This document shows positions 45,196 to 54,829 of a stretch of 64,000 nt of DNA, in pieces (the first letter of the stretch is position 1; the number at the start of each line of letters is the position of its first letter). The DNA lies in assembly GCF_050016015.1 (NCBI RefSeq), contig NZ_JBNHEQ010000064.1:40824-104823 (forward strand), written 5' to 3'. Below the pieces are notes generated by a model. The model was not told the DNA's origin, searched no databases, and saw nothing but the letters and a program-made list of their open reading frames with translations. This stretch comes from Trichodesmium sp002260545. Lineage in GTDB: Bacteria > Cyanobacteriota > Cyanobacteriia > Cyanobacteriales > Microcoleaceae. Made by a program: the position numbers and the translations under genes.

Positions 45196-46650
45196 ATGCT
45201 CGCTCAACCTAAACATTGGAAATATTCTACAGTTATAGCAGCAGCGACTTTAGCAACTATTAGCGGAATATGGTCGTGGCGATCGCTATCAACATCAACT
45301 AATAACTATATTCGGACATCAGAACAAAAAACTTTACCTTCCCTGACTCTTTCCGGACATCAAGCATGGGTATATGCAGTTGCCATCAGTGCTGACGGCA
45401 AAACTCTAGCAAGCAGTAGCTATGATGGTAAAATTAAAGTTTGGAATTTAACTAACGGTAAATTACTTCGTACTATAAATGCTCATGCAGATGCGATCGA
45501 ATCTCTTGTTATGAGTCAGGATGGCAAAATTCTTGCTAGTGGTAGTTGGGATAACCGCATTAAACTTTGGGATCTTACAAATGGAACCCTCATCCAGACT
45601 CTTGAAGGTCATACCGATGATGTGAAAGCTATAGCAATGAGTGCTGATAGTCAGACTTTGGCAAGTGGTAGTTATAATGGCATGATTAAGCTATGGAATC
45701 TCAAAACTGGCTCTGTTAAGATGAGCATTCAACATCCAGAACCTATAACTGCTCTAGCTTTTAGTCCTGATGGCAAAATGCTTGCTAGCGCCTGTAAAAA
45801 AGGTCAAATCAAAACCTGGCAATTGAATACAGGTAAAAAACTCCACTCCTTTGCAGCACATAAAAACACAATTTGGGCGATCGCTTTTAGTCCTGATGGT
45901 AAAATGCTTGCTAGTGGTAGTCAAGACCAAAAAGTTAGGTTATGGCAAATAGAAAAAGGTCAACTTTTATCGACTTTAGAAGGACATGACAAAGCAGTTT
46001 TATCTGTTGCTTTTAGTCCTGATAGCAGAACTCTTGCTAGTAGTAGTTACGACAGAAAAATTCATCTGTGGGAGGTAGAGACAGAAGAGTTACTGGAAAC
46101 ATTGACAGATCATTCTAAAGCTGTTTGGTCTTTAAAGTTTAACCCCAATGGTCAAAGTCTTGCTAGTGGTAGTGCTGATGGTACTATTAAATTGTGGCCT
46201 GTATCTAGTTTGAATAGGAAACACATTTCAGAGAATGTTGCTCTTCCATCGGTTGTCAAGAAAGAAGCAGAGGTTACTGAGATAGTTCCCACTTCTGTTG
46301 TTAAGAAAGAAGCTGATATAGTTGCAATCTCAGAAATTAGTGATACAGCTAGGTTAGAGGAGTTAAACCAAAAGTTATATGACAAAATTGACCAAAGTTG
46401 GCAACAAACTCCTACTTGGTATGAGGATTTAGTTTTTCAGATGAGAGTTGATGTTGATGGTGTCATTGTCAGTTTAGAACCTATGAACCAACCAGCTAGA
46501 GATTATGTTCAACAAACACCTTTACCGAAATTGTTAAGTAGCGCTAATTCTGAAGTTACGAGTCAGAAAAAGTCTTTTGGAGTATTCCGGGTAATAATGA
46601 CACCAACAGGTGTACTTGAAGTTAGTCCTTGGGGTGGTTGGTTGGAGTAG
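45196..46650 (+). CDS. Membrane-anchored WD40-repeat protein
   Basis: 484 residues. A single N-terminal hydrophobic segment (about 9-28, STVIAAATLATISGIWSW) anchors or exports it. Seven WD40 repeats (about 50-330), each with LASGS.D..IKLW-type ends, form one beta-propeller: for example LSGHQAWVYAVAISADGKTL, SPDGKMLASGSQDQKVRLW and NPNGQSLASGSADGTIKLW. After an acidic linker with two VVKKEA repeats, a C-terminal domain (380-484, TWYEDLVFQMRVDVDG to SPWGGWLE) resembles tails of cyanobacterial signalling proteins. Likely a scaffold; partner unknown. Confidence 0.88.
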   Translation: MLAQPKHWKYSTVIAAATLATISGIWSWRSLSTSTNNYIRTSEQKTLPSLTLSGHQAWVYAVAISADGKTLASSSYDGKIKVWNLTNGKLLRTINAHADAIESLVMSQDGKILASGSWDNRIKLWDLTNGTLIQTLEGHTDDVKAIAMSADSQTLASGSYNGMIKLWNLKTGSVKMSIQHPEPITALAFSPDGKMLASACKKGQIKTWQLNTGKKLHSFAAHKNTIWAIAFSPDGKMLASGSQDQKVRLWQIEKGQLLSTLEGHDKAVLSVAFSPDSRTLASSSYDRKIHLWEVETEELLETLTDHSKAVWSLKFNPNGQSLASGSADGTIKLWPVSSLNRKHISENVALPSVVKKEAEVTEIVPTSVVKKEADIVAISEISDTARLEELNQKLYDKIDQSWQQTPTWYEDLVFQMRVDVDGVIVSLEPMNQPARDYVQQTPLPKLLSSANSEVTSQKKSFGVFRVIMTPTGVLEVSPWGGWLE

Positions 46651-47327
46651 ATTTGTAAGTAAGAGGAGTCAGGAGTCAGAAATATTGTAGGGGCGGGTTT
46701 CATCGAAAGCTTTGAAAGTAGCAATTATGTCAACTAAACCCGCCCCCCACAGAATTAAGTTTGTAGGGGCGGGTTTCATCGAAAGCTTTGAAAGTAGCAA
46801 TTATGTCAACTAAACCCGCCCCCCACAGAATTAAGTTTGTAGCGGCGGGTTTCATCGAAAGCTTTGAGAGGAGTAATTATGTCAACTAAACCCGCCCCCC
46901 CACAGCAAGAATAACAGTAGGAGCGGGTTTAATTCAAGGAGTCAGAAATATTGTAGGGGCGGGTTTCATCGAAAGCTTTGAGAGGAGTAATTATGTCAAC
47001 TAAACCGCCCCATTATCATTCGCACCAATTTCGGGGTGGGTTGGGGCGGGTTTATTTAACTTATCGGTTAATATCAATGTTGTTGGTAGAACCCGCCCCT
47101 ACTGCGCAATGGTTTTGGGGGCGGTTATTTAACTTATCGGTTAATATCAATGTTGTTGGTAGAACCCGCCCCTACAAGTTTCCCTCTGGTTGTTGGGGGC
47201 GGATTTATTTTACCTATCAGTTAATATCAATGTTGTTGATAAAACCCGCCCCTACTTTCTTCTTTTATTCTGAGTCCTGACTTCCCAGAAGTAGCCTAAC
47301 TATTTTTAGCAAACATTTATCAATTTG
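46651..47327. repeat. Tandem GGGCGGGTTT palindrome cluster
   Basis: Two sets. Set one: direct units of 76 bp starting TGTAGGGGCGGGTTTCATCG at 46686, 46762 and 46838, plus a fourth near 46951, each closing AACCCGCCCCCCACAG. Set two: three units of 73-80 bp with AACTTATCGGTTAATATCAA (47058, 47131, 47211) closing AACCCGCCCCTAC. Each unit is itself an inverted repeat, so each could be a MITE amplified in tandem. No gene. Confidence 0.85.
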
Positions 47328-49091
47328 CTATGATTTATTATTCATCACTAATTTTTTAGCAATAGGCATCCGCCAACCTGTACCAAAAGCTCGCTCGCTA
47401 ATTTTCAAACCAGGAGGTGCTTGTCTACGTTTAAATTCTGCCCGCATAACTAATTTCACTACCTTATTTACTACCTCTGAATCATGTCCTGCTGCAATAA
47501 TTTCTGCTAAGGATTCGCAGTTTTCTACTAAGCGGAATAAAATATCATCTAATATTTCATAATCAGGTAAAGAATCTTGGTCTTTTTGGTCTTCTTTTAA
47601 CTCAGCACTTGGAGCTTTAGTCAGAATATTTTCGGGAATAATATTTTGCTTTTCAGGAATTAGTAAATTTTCAGCTCCATAGAATTTTTGATTACCATTA
47701 AATGCCTGTTGATTCAACCACCGACACAAGGAATAAACGCGAGTTTTAGGAACATCAGAAATTACAGCTAATCCACCATTCATATCACCATAAAGAGTAC
47801 AATAACCAACCGCCATTTCTGACTTATTGCCAGTAGATAAAAGTAAATGACCAAACTTATTAGAAATAGCCATTAATAAATTTCCCCGAATCCGAGATTG
47901 AATATTCTCTTCAGCAATGCCAAAATTTGTACCTGTAAATAAACCTCCTAAACTATTGTCATAACCTTTCATTAAATCCCCAATAGATATAACTTGTTTA
48001 GCAATACCCAAATTTTCTGCTAATTCCAAAGCATCTTTCACAGAATGTTCTGAACTGTAGGGAGAAGGCATCAAAATAGTAAAAACATTTTCTTTTCCTA
48101 ATGCAGCAGTAGCGATCGCTGCGACTAAAGCAGAATCTATTCCCCCACTTAAACCTAGAACAACTTTAGAAAAACCACACTTCCGCAAATAATCTTTTAC
48201 CCCTAACACCAAAGCAGACCAAATTTCTTCATCCTTGCTTTCTAGCAAATTTTTACTTTCAAAATTTTCTGAAGTTAAATCTTTTTTTGCCGAATTAAAT
48301 TCTACAACTGCTAAACTTGTCTCAAAAGGTTTAGCGCGATAAATCACTTTTCCAGCACTATTAAAAACTACACTACAACCATCAAAAATCAAATCATCAT
48401 TCCCACCAACTTGATTAACATAAATAATTGGTATTTGATAACGATTCGTACTATGTTCTAACATAGCCTCTCGCAATTTTTGTTTCCCAACTCGGTAAGG
48501 AGAAGCTGACATATTAATCACAAAATCAACCTGTTGTTCGGCTAATTCTTTCATCGGGTCACAAGTATAATTTCGCTTTCCCCAAAATTCTGCATCATTC
48601 CACAAATCTTCGCAAATAGTCACACCAACTTTAGCCGAAGTTTCTGATATTTCAGGAGAAATTTCTAATGTGAAAAAATCGCTACTTTTGCCCGGTTCAA
48701 AATATCGGTCTTCATCAAAGACATCATAAGTAGGTAAAAGTCGTTTATGAAATATTTGTTTGACTTTTCCATTGCTTAATAAAGCTGCACTATTAAATAA
48801 AGATTTTTCTCCTTTTTCAGCAGCTTGAGAATTAAAAGTTACAGTTCCCACTAAAACAGCTATTTCTGATGGTAAAACTTTAGCTAAACTTTCTAATTCT
48901 ACAGCAGCAGCTTCTATTAAACTAGGATAAATTAATAAATCTCGTGGCGGATAACCTATTAATGATAATTCTGGAGTTATTATCAATTTAGCATCTAAAC
49001 TTTGTGCTTTTTGTGCTGCTTCTAAAATTAATTTGGCATTGCCATAAATATCACCAATAATAGGATTAAGTTGAGCAATTGCTATTTTCAT
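47328..49091 (-). CDS. nadE: Glutamine-dependent NAD+ synthetase
   Basis: 587 residues, the long two-domain form: an N-terminal nitrilase-type glutaminase with catalytic triad E41 (ITPELSLIGYPPRD), K116 (FHKRLLPTYDVFDEDRYF) and C160 (VTICEDLW), and a C-terminal NAD synthetase with the PP-loop SGGIDS (315-320) and STGNKSEMAVGYCTLYGDMN. It makes NAD+ from deamido-NAD+, ATP and glutamine in the cytoplasm. All key residues are present and the length is normal. It is a lone essential-type gene, convergent with the WD40 gene. Confidence 0.96.
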   Translation of the reverse strand: MKIAIAQLNPIIGDIYGNAKLILEAAQKAQSLDAKLIITPELSLIGYPPRDLLIYPSLIEAAAVELESLAKVLPSEIAVLVGTVTFNSQAAEKGEKSLFNSAALLSNGKVKQIFHKRLLPTYDVFDEDRYFEPGKSSDFFTLEISPEISETSAKVGVTICEDLWNDAEFWGKRNYTCDPMKELAEQQVDFVINMSASPYRVGKQKLREAMLEHSTNRYQIPIIYVNQVGGNDDLIFDGCSVVFNSAGKVIYRAKPFETSLAVVEFNSAKKDLTSENFESKNLLESKDEEIWSALVLGVKDYLRKCGFSKVVLGLSGGIDSALVAAIATAALGKENVFTILMPSPYSSEHSVKDALELAENLGIAKQVISIGDLMKGYDNSLGGLFTGTNFGIAEENIQSRIRGNLLMAISNKFGHLLLSTGNKSEMAVGYCTLYGDMNGGLAVISDVPKTRVYSLCRWLNQQAFNGNQKFYGAENLLIPEKQNIIPENILTKAPSAELKEDQKDQDSLPDYEILDDILFRLVENCESLAEIIAAGHDSEVVNKVVKLVMRAEFKRRQAPPGLKISERAFGTGWRMPIAKKLVMNNKS

Positions 49092-49573
49092 AATATTCGA
49101 TTATTTCTACAATAAATATACTAATCCTAACTGTAACAGAAAAACCTGTTTAGAGGTGATCTACGCCTCATAGTTAGGGTATGCTGAAAAAGTCTTTTTG
49201 TAAGCATTTCCTGCGGAATGCTGCGCAAACAGCTATTAGCAGTCAGCACTCAGCAAATAATGAATAATTCCTTCTCGGGTTAAATGAGTATACTTTAGTA
49301 GTAACTTTTAGTTCTCCTTGAGGACTAATTTCTGCTTCCAAGATAATGAGTTAATAATACCATTTCTCAAAAATTTTCTACATTTTGTTGAGTGAGGGAG
49401 TAGGGGAGGAGGGGAGTGGGGGAGAAGCAAACATAAGAATAATTAACATTAAACTAGCTCAAATCAGCAAAAAAATGATTATGATTTTGCTGATTAGTTA
49501 ATAACTGAAGTATCGCCCAAGTATAGTAATAATGCATGGGAATTGGTATAACTTATAGCTCATAGCTGAAGGC

Positions 49574-49775
49574 TGAATGCTTACGTCTTTTTTAAGGAGT
49601 AGGGGAGCGGGGGAGTAGAGGAGTAGGGAAGTAATTTTTTTGCCCAATTATTACCAGAAATGCTAAATTTTTGACCATGAAGAAATGAAAACCAGGTACT
49701 TTTTGCAGACTTAAAAAGGCTAAAAATTTTATCTGTCAATCCTTTTATATTTAATCAGCAAGTCCTAGTTATCAA
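49574..49775 (-). mobile_element. Inverted copy of the FHA-PrsW-flanking MITE
   Basis: Reverse complement of the 13885 and 16055 elements: GGAGTAGGGGAGCGGGGGAG, AATTTTTTTGCCCAA, AACCAGGTACTTTTTG, AGACTTAAAAAGGCTAAAA, and an end AATCAGCAAGTCCTAG. Confidence 0.6.
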
Positions 49776-50027
49776 GTCTAGTAGAGTTGTTAATGAAATG
49801 TAAGACTAAATTCAAAAAAGGCTGTTACATTCCAATTTGTGATTTATTTCTACAGTTTAATACTTTATGGCTTGCATTAATTGTCAAAATTAAAGTTTTT
49901 TCCTCCATTTTTTATCTATTTATCTTTCCTAGTTCCGGCGTTTCTTATCTCCTTTTACTTGTTCTGTCACTGTAGGAATATTTTATGAAAATGGTATAAA
50001 ACATTGTCTATTACAAATATTACTATC

Positions 50028-50135
50028 TTACAGCGCTTTTCACTTAAGTAGACCACAATGTAGGGACGTTCCATGGAACGTCCCTACAGGATTATCATTT
50101 TTTTATGTGGTTTATTAACCTGAAAATGGCTGTAA
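50028..50135. mobile_element. MITE with a perfect 30-bp palindrome core
   Basis: Ends TTACAGCGCTTTTCA and TGAAAATGGCTGTAA. At 50059-50088 lies a perfect palindrome with half-site TGTAGGGACGTTCCA. 108 bp, no ORF. Confidence 0.65.
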
Positions 50136-50156
50136 ATATTTCGGTGCGTTACACTA

Positions 50157-50756
50157 CTATACTTTAAGTAAACTAATTAAAATACCGAAAATTTTCGATA
50201 AATTATTGATAGAATATTCCTCCAAATCTACAGTTATAGTTTGAGACTCTAGCTCTAAAAATTGCCAAACTGTTCCTGTTGTCACAACACCATAATTTTT
50301 ATTAATATTGTTGCCTTTTCTTTGATTAAAAATTTGAGCAGCTAGCATCTCTGCAATACATTGAGAAAAACCAGATTTCAGATTATCGTTTTTTGCCTCT
50401 ACTAAGGCAATAACTGGTGCTTCAATAACAACTTTTCTCGTAGAATAACTAATAATAAAATCACAAAAACCATTTAAACCTTGGTCAGGATTAACGTTAA
50501 ATTCTATTCCTGAAAAAATGCTAATTTGATTATTTAGTTGTTTCTTTACCTCTACTAAAATTGGTGCAACAATTAACTCAGAACGTGCTTTTTATGAACC
50601 AATAGCAACTGCTAAAGGTACATAGTCTTGGAAAAGTTATTGTAATATTTTACTAGGTAAAACTTCAGGAAAATTGTTGAATTAACCCTGGAATTCGACT
50701 AAATTTAGATTAAAATTTGTTAGTAGTTCATCTAATTTAAATTTACTGTAAGGCAT
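50157..50756 (-). pseudogene. PD-(D/E)XK-like cyanobacterial gene with three in-frame TAA
   Basis: A single frame from ATG 50756 to the stop at 50157 reads through three TAA codons without any frameshift. Recognisable text: KARSELIVAPILVEVKK, SGIEFNVNPDQGLNGFCDF (nuclease-like strand), PVIALVEAKNDNLKSGFSQC and AEMLAAQIFNQRKGN, NYGVVTTGTVWQFLELE. The D-x(n)-E-A-K layout suggests a PD-(D/E)XK nuclease-like fold. From memory, relatives have Glu before KARSE, where TAA stands. Only the last 63 codons are free of stops. About 199 residues if intact; function unknown. Confidence 0.75.
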
Positions 50757-51442
50757 TTTTCAATAATTAATAATTAACAATTAATAATTAATAACTACCT
50801 CTTCTGATTAAAGAAGAGGATTGGCTAACAGGAAGAAATCAACCTGGTTTCTGAGTTTGTCTGCGTAACTCCTGATCGTATTATAAAATATATAACATCT
50901 ACCTTACAAATAATATTAATTACTAACTGGCAAACTTATTATTATATATAATTTTAGATAAGTTGGAAAAAGCGATCGCTCTTTTTATTTACAAAAAGAG
51001 TTTAATAATTGATAATTAACAATTAATAATTACCTCTTCTGATTAAAGAAGAGGATTGGCTAACAGGAAGAAATCAACCTGGTTTCTGAGTTTGTCTGCG
51101 TAAATCCTGATTATATTATAAAATATATAACATCTACCTTACAAATAATATTAATTGCTAACTGGGAAACCTATCATTATATATAATTTTAGATAAGTTG
51201 GAAAAAGCAACCCATCTTTTTATTTACAAAAAGAGTTCAATAATTGATAATTGATAATTACCTCTCCCTAAAACGGATTGGATTGAAGAAAAGGAAAATA
51301 AATTCATTGTTTCTCTTGAAATACAAGGCTTTAAACCTTAATTATTCGGTAATTATTAATTGTTAATTATTTATTATTCATTATTGACATAAACTATTAC
51401 CACTAATTCTTTTAATAATGTCAATTATAGGAGCATCCCAAA
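50757..51442. repeat. 235-bp direct repeat upstream of the ADH pseudogene
   Basis: Two near-identical copies start at 50796 and 51031 with TACCTCTTCTGATTAAAGAA and run through ACAGGAAGAAATCAACCTGG, GTCTGCGTAA and TATATAACATCTACCTTACA to CTTTTTATTTACAAAAAGAG (50978-51000 and 51216-51236), a hairpin. A third, standard hairpin element follows at 51258-51352. AGGAGCATCCCAAA precedes the ADH start. Confidence 0.75.
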
Positions 51443-52552
51443 ATGGAAATTAAAGCAGCAGTAGCTTTTGAAGCAGGAAAACCATTAACTATAGAAACTG
51501 TTAATTTAGAAGGTCCCAAAGCTGGAGAAGTAATAGTATAAATTCAAGCAACCGGAATTTGCCATACCGATGCTTATACTCTTTCTGGTGCTGACCCTGA
51601 AGGCTTATTTCCTAGCATTTTAGGCCATGAAGGAGCAGGGGTTGTTGTGGAAGTTGGACCTGGTGTCACCAGTCTCAAACCAGGAGACCACGTTATCCCT
51701 CTCTACGTTCCAGAATGCCGTCAATGCGAGTATTGTCTCAGCATGAAAACCAACTTATGTCAAGCAATTAGAACTACTCAAGGTCGTGGTTTAATGCCAA
51801 ATGGTACAAGTAGATTCTCATTAAATGGTGAAATGATACATCATTATATGGGAACTTCTACCTTTGCTAACTATACTGTATTGCCTGAAATTTCTTTAGC
51901 AAAAATTCGCGAAGATGCTCCTTTTGACAAGGTTTGTTATATAGGTTGTGGCGTTACAACTGGCATTGGAGCTGTTATTAATACGGCAAAAGTAGAGGTA
52001 GGAGCAAAAGTAATTGTATTTGGTTTAGGAGGTATTGGTTTAAATGTAATTCAAGGTGCAAAAATGGTAGGTGCTGATATGATTGTTGGAGTTGATATTA
52101 ATCCGGCAAAACAAGAATTAGCGAAAAAATTTGGCATGACATATTTTGTTAATCCCAAGGAAGTAGAAGGAGATTTAGTTCCTTATTTAGTAGATTTAAC
52201 AAAGGGAGGTGCTGACTATACTTTTGAATGTATTGGTAATGTTAATGTCATGCGTCAAGCTTTGGAATGTTGTCATAAAGGTTGGGGTGTTAGTGTTATT
52301 ATTGGTGTGGCAGGTGCAGGGCAATAAATTAGCACTCGTCCGTTTCAGTTAGTAACAGGAAGAGTATGGAAAGGTACAGCTTTTGGAGGAGCAAAAGGTC
52401 GTACAGATGTTCCGAAAATTGTTGATTGGTACATGGAAGGGAAGATTAATATTGACGATTTGATTACTAATGTTATGCCATTGGAAAGAATTAATGAAGC
52501 TTTTGATTTAATGCACGAAGGTAAGTCTATTCGTAGTGTTGTAACTTTTTAA
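51443..52552 (+). pseudogene. Class III alcohol dehydrogenase (S-hydroxymethylglutathione dehydrogenase) with two in-frame TAA
   Basis: From ATG 51443 to TAA 52550-52552 is one frame of 369 codons plus stop, the normal family length, cut by TAA at codon 33 (51539-51541) and at 52325-52327. Text around them is AGEVIV-stop-IQATGICHTD and GVAGAGQ-stop-ISTRPFQLV; as I recall the family, both positions are Glu (GAA to TAA). Otherwise intact: catalytic-zinc GHEG, structural-zinc CRQCEYCLSMKTNLC and the NAD fold GLGGIGLNV. The enzyme oxidises the glutathione-formaldehyde adduct. The partner hydrolase lies at 58495. Recent nonsense mutations or sequence error. Confidence 0.88.
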
Positions 52553-53128
52553 GGAAGGAAGAAGGAAGAAGGAAGAAGGAAGAAGGAAAAAGTTTAAGGG
52601 TTTGGTCATATTAATCCGATTTTCAGGCTCAATTTGGAGACCAAACCCCTACCATAAAATTTTACAACTTATACCATTTCTCAAAAAGAATGCTATCTTT
52701 GATTGGGTGGGTAAGTGTTGGAAGTGTGGGAGGTGCAGGGATAGGAAAAGCAGAAAAATCTATATTAACCGACTAATAATTGTCAAAAAAAACTTTTAAT
52801 CTTAATAGCTATTGACTGTTGAAGTCTGGCTGAGGTATAGCATTACTTTTGGTGATTGGTATTATTTAGGATTGCTAGATTTGAGTATTTGCCGAAAAAT
52901 AAAGGTATAAAGCCTCTCCTTTTAAGGAGAAACAAGAAAAAATTTTCCTTTTATTCAATCCTCTTCTTTTTAGGGAAAGGTAATTATCAATTATCCATTA
53001 TCAATTATCCATTATTGAAACTTCTTGAGCTTAATTACTTATCGCTTAATTGAGATGCACCCCATTATCCATTTTTCATTATCAATTGTTAAAGAGGTAA
53101 TTATCCATTATTCATTATCCATTATCCA
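52553..53128. repeat. Spacer of dispersed repeats
   Basis: GGAAGAAGGAAGAAGGAAGA tandem repeat (52555-52590), an AGGGTTTGGTC...GGAGACCAAACCCCTACC pair (52598-52651), a GGTATTATTTAGGATTGCTAG end (52857-52877), an inverted CTCTTCT-type element (52890-52985) and ATTATCCATTATCAATT repeats up to 53128. No gene. Confidence 0.55.
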
Positions 53129-54529
53129 TTATCCATTAATAAGAAGATACTGTTTCCAGACTGGATTTAAACTAAAATAAGTAGTCCGATCTTCTTGTCT
53201 GATATCTAATAATAATCGTCTTTTTAGTGATTGTATGGCATTCCATAAGTCTGATGTTGATAACTCCAAAATTTTGTCTATTTGATGCAAAGTAACTGGT
53301 TGGTTTTCTTGAGCAAGTTAAATTATTATTGTTTGCTCATTCTGAGTTGTTCGTTGAAAATTTTTATCTAATTCTGCGACTAGAGATTCACTTAAAATTA
53401 CTTTTTCCCATTGCAAAAATTCGGCAACACTACTGTGAAAAAATTCTTGAATCATAGTAGCAGTAAATTCTATCCAGCGAGGGTTGCCTTGATAGATGTT
53501 AATTAAATTTTCCCAAGTTTCTTCGTCTGATAATTTATAGTTTTCCAGAATTTGTTTTCCTGCTAATCCTAAGTTACCTAAAATCAGGGTTCGTACACAA
53601 TTATTTTTGGTTTCTAGTTGAGCTATTTCTATAGGTTTTTCTCTACTATTTAATATCAAGCAACTTTGATGGTTCATTTCGGCAATAAGCTGAAAAAATA
53701 TTTGGTAATTTTCAGATTCAGTTTGATATTTACCTGCAATTTTTCCACTACAAAAAAGCATTTGCAGGTCATCAAGAATAATCAAACACCGATATTGACG
53801 TAGGTAGTCGAGCAATTGGGAAATTTGAGTTTCAATATTTTGGGATATATCTGTTTTTTCGGGAAATATTTCTAACAATTTGGCAAGAGTTGTATTGAGT
53901 GATGGAGAAAAGCGCAGACTCCGATAAATGATGTAATTAAAATTAGTTTGGATTTGTTTAATTAATTGGAGTGTTAGGCTTGTTTTGCCTATTCCACTAA
54001 TTCCTAAAAGTGCTATGAGGCGAGATGAATCTTTTAATATCCAGTTTGACAAAGTTGTTAGTTCGGAAGAGCGATCGTAGCAGTTGAAATCTTTGGGTGC
54101 TTCAGCTAAATATAGTTGTGCTTGATTTTTAGTATCTTGATAATTTTCTGAAGAAGTAGGCGATCGCCTCAGCGTTGCGGAGCAATATCGCTCTCTATCT
54201 GGAAAAATAGTAACATTATTAATTGTCGGATTATTTTTACAACCTCTTGAGTCAAGCTGTGAAAAATTATGGCTTTTTATCTTTTCAAATACACCTTTAA
54301 AATTAGCCTTCTTAACTTTTTCACCTAAGACTAATGAGAGAAGATTCCATAATTCTTGTCCGACATTTTTGACATGACTTTCACTAAAACCACTATCTTT
54401 AGCAATGTCTGGATAGGTTTTACCTTCTAAAGTACCTTTTAATACATTTTTTTGTAAATCATCTAAGTGTTTTTCTGTTTTAGCAAAGATTAAATCATCT
54501 ACTAATTCTAAGACTTTCGTACTATTCAT
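53129..54529 (-). pseudogene. Second vMAP-type STAND ATPase, interrupted by one TAA
   Basis: Paralogue of 5820-7280: N-terminal HTH (1-85) with TEKHLDDLQKNVLKGTLEGK, Walker A GISGIGKT (176-183), Walker B CLIILDDLQ. The open part ends at TAA 53318-53320 after EQTIII. The same frame continues as LAQENQPVTLHQIDKILELS and ends FSLNPVWKQYLLING at 53129, aligned with the winged-helix tail of the paralogue (ISQLSQIDKPVT); TAA stands where that has Gln. Full length would be 466 residues. The truncated 403-residue form keeps the whole NTPase, so it could still function. Confidence 0.8.
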
Positions 54530-54829
54530 AAATCAATTAATATTAAATCCGGTTCTAATGAACCATTTACCTAAATTGCTAAATCCCTTTCAGATAAAAG
54601 ATTTTAAATTTTAGGGATATAGTTTGAGCAGAACGAACTTTTCTTGCCTCAAAACTACATTTGTTTTAAAAGTACCATGCTTTTCGTAATTTTCCTACTT
54701 TATATAGAATGTGTAAAGTTCATACTTTTCATACTGTAACTAAAGGTAATTTTTTCTTAGGATAGAATTATTTGCTGGCATAAAAAAATTTCCAGCAATG
54801 GCAAAACAAAGCCAACGGAACATCAAACT
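54530..54829. other. Divergent promoter region
   Basis: 300 bp between the STAND ATPase and the AAA+ module. AT-rich with a short TATTTTTCATACTTTTCATAC-like doubled motif (GTTCATACTTTTCATACTG, 54718-54736). No repeat family and no gene. Confidence 0.4.

Larger units (their letters stand above)
49092..50156. repeat. 1.1-kb gene-free region with MITEs
   Basis: GCATTTCCTGCGGAATGCTG (49205-49224), CACTCAGCA text, G-rich GGGGAGGAGGGGAGTGGGGG (49405-49425), an inverted copy of the 13.9-kb MITE (49574-49775) and a TTACAGC MITE (50028-50135). No gene is seen; a 62-codon frame at 49787 lacks coding character. Confidence 0.55.

Noticed and set aside
46978..47280. A 100-codon ORF with internal amino-acid repeats
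   Set aside because: Entirely made of the tandem GGGCGGGTTT palindromes.
49787..49975. A 62-codon hydrophobic ORF
   Set aside because: No ribosome site or known pattern, and T-rich sequence gives hydrophobic residues by chance.
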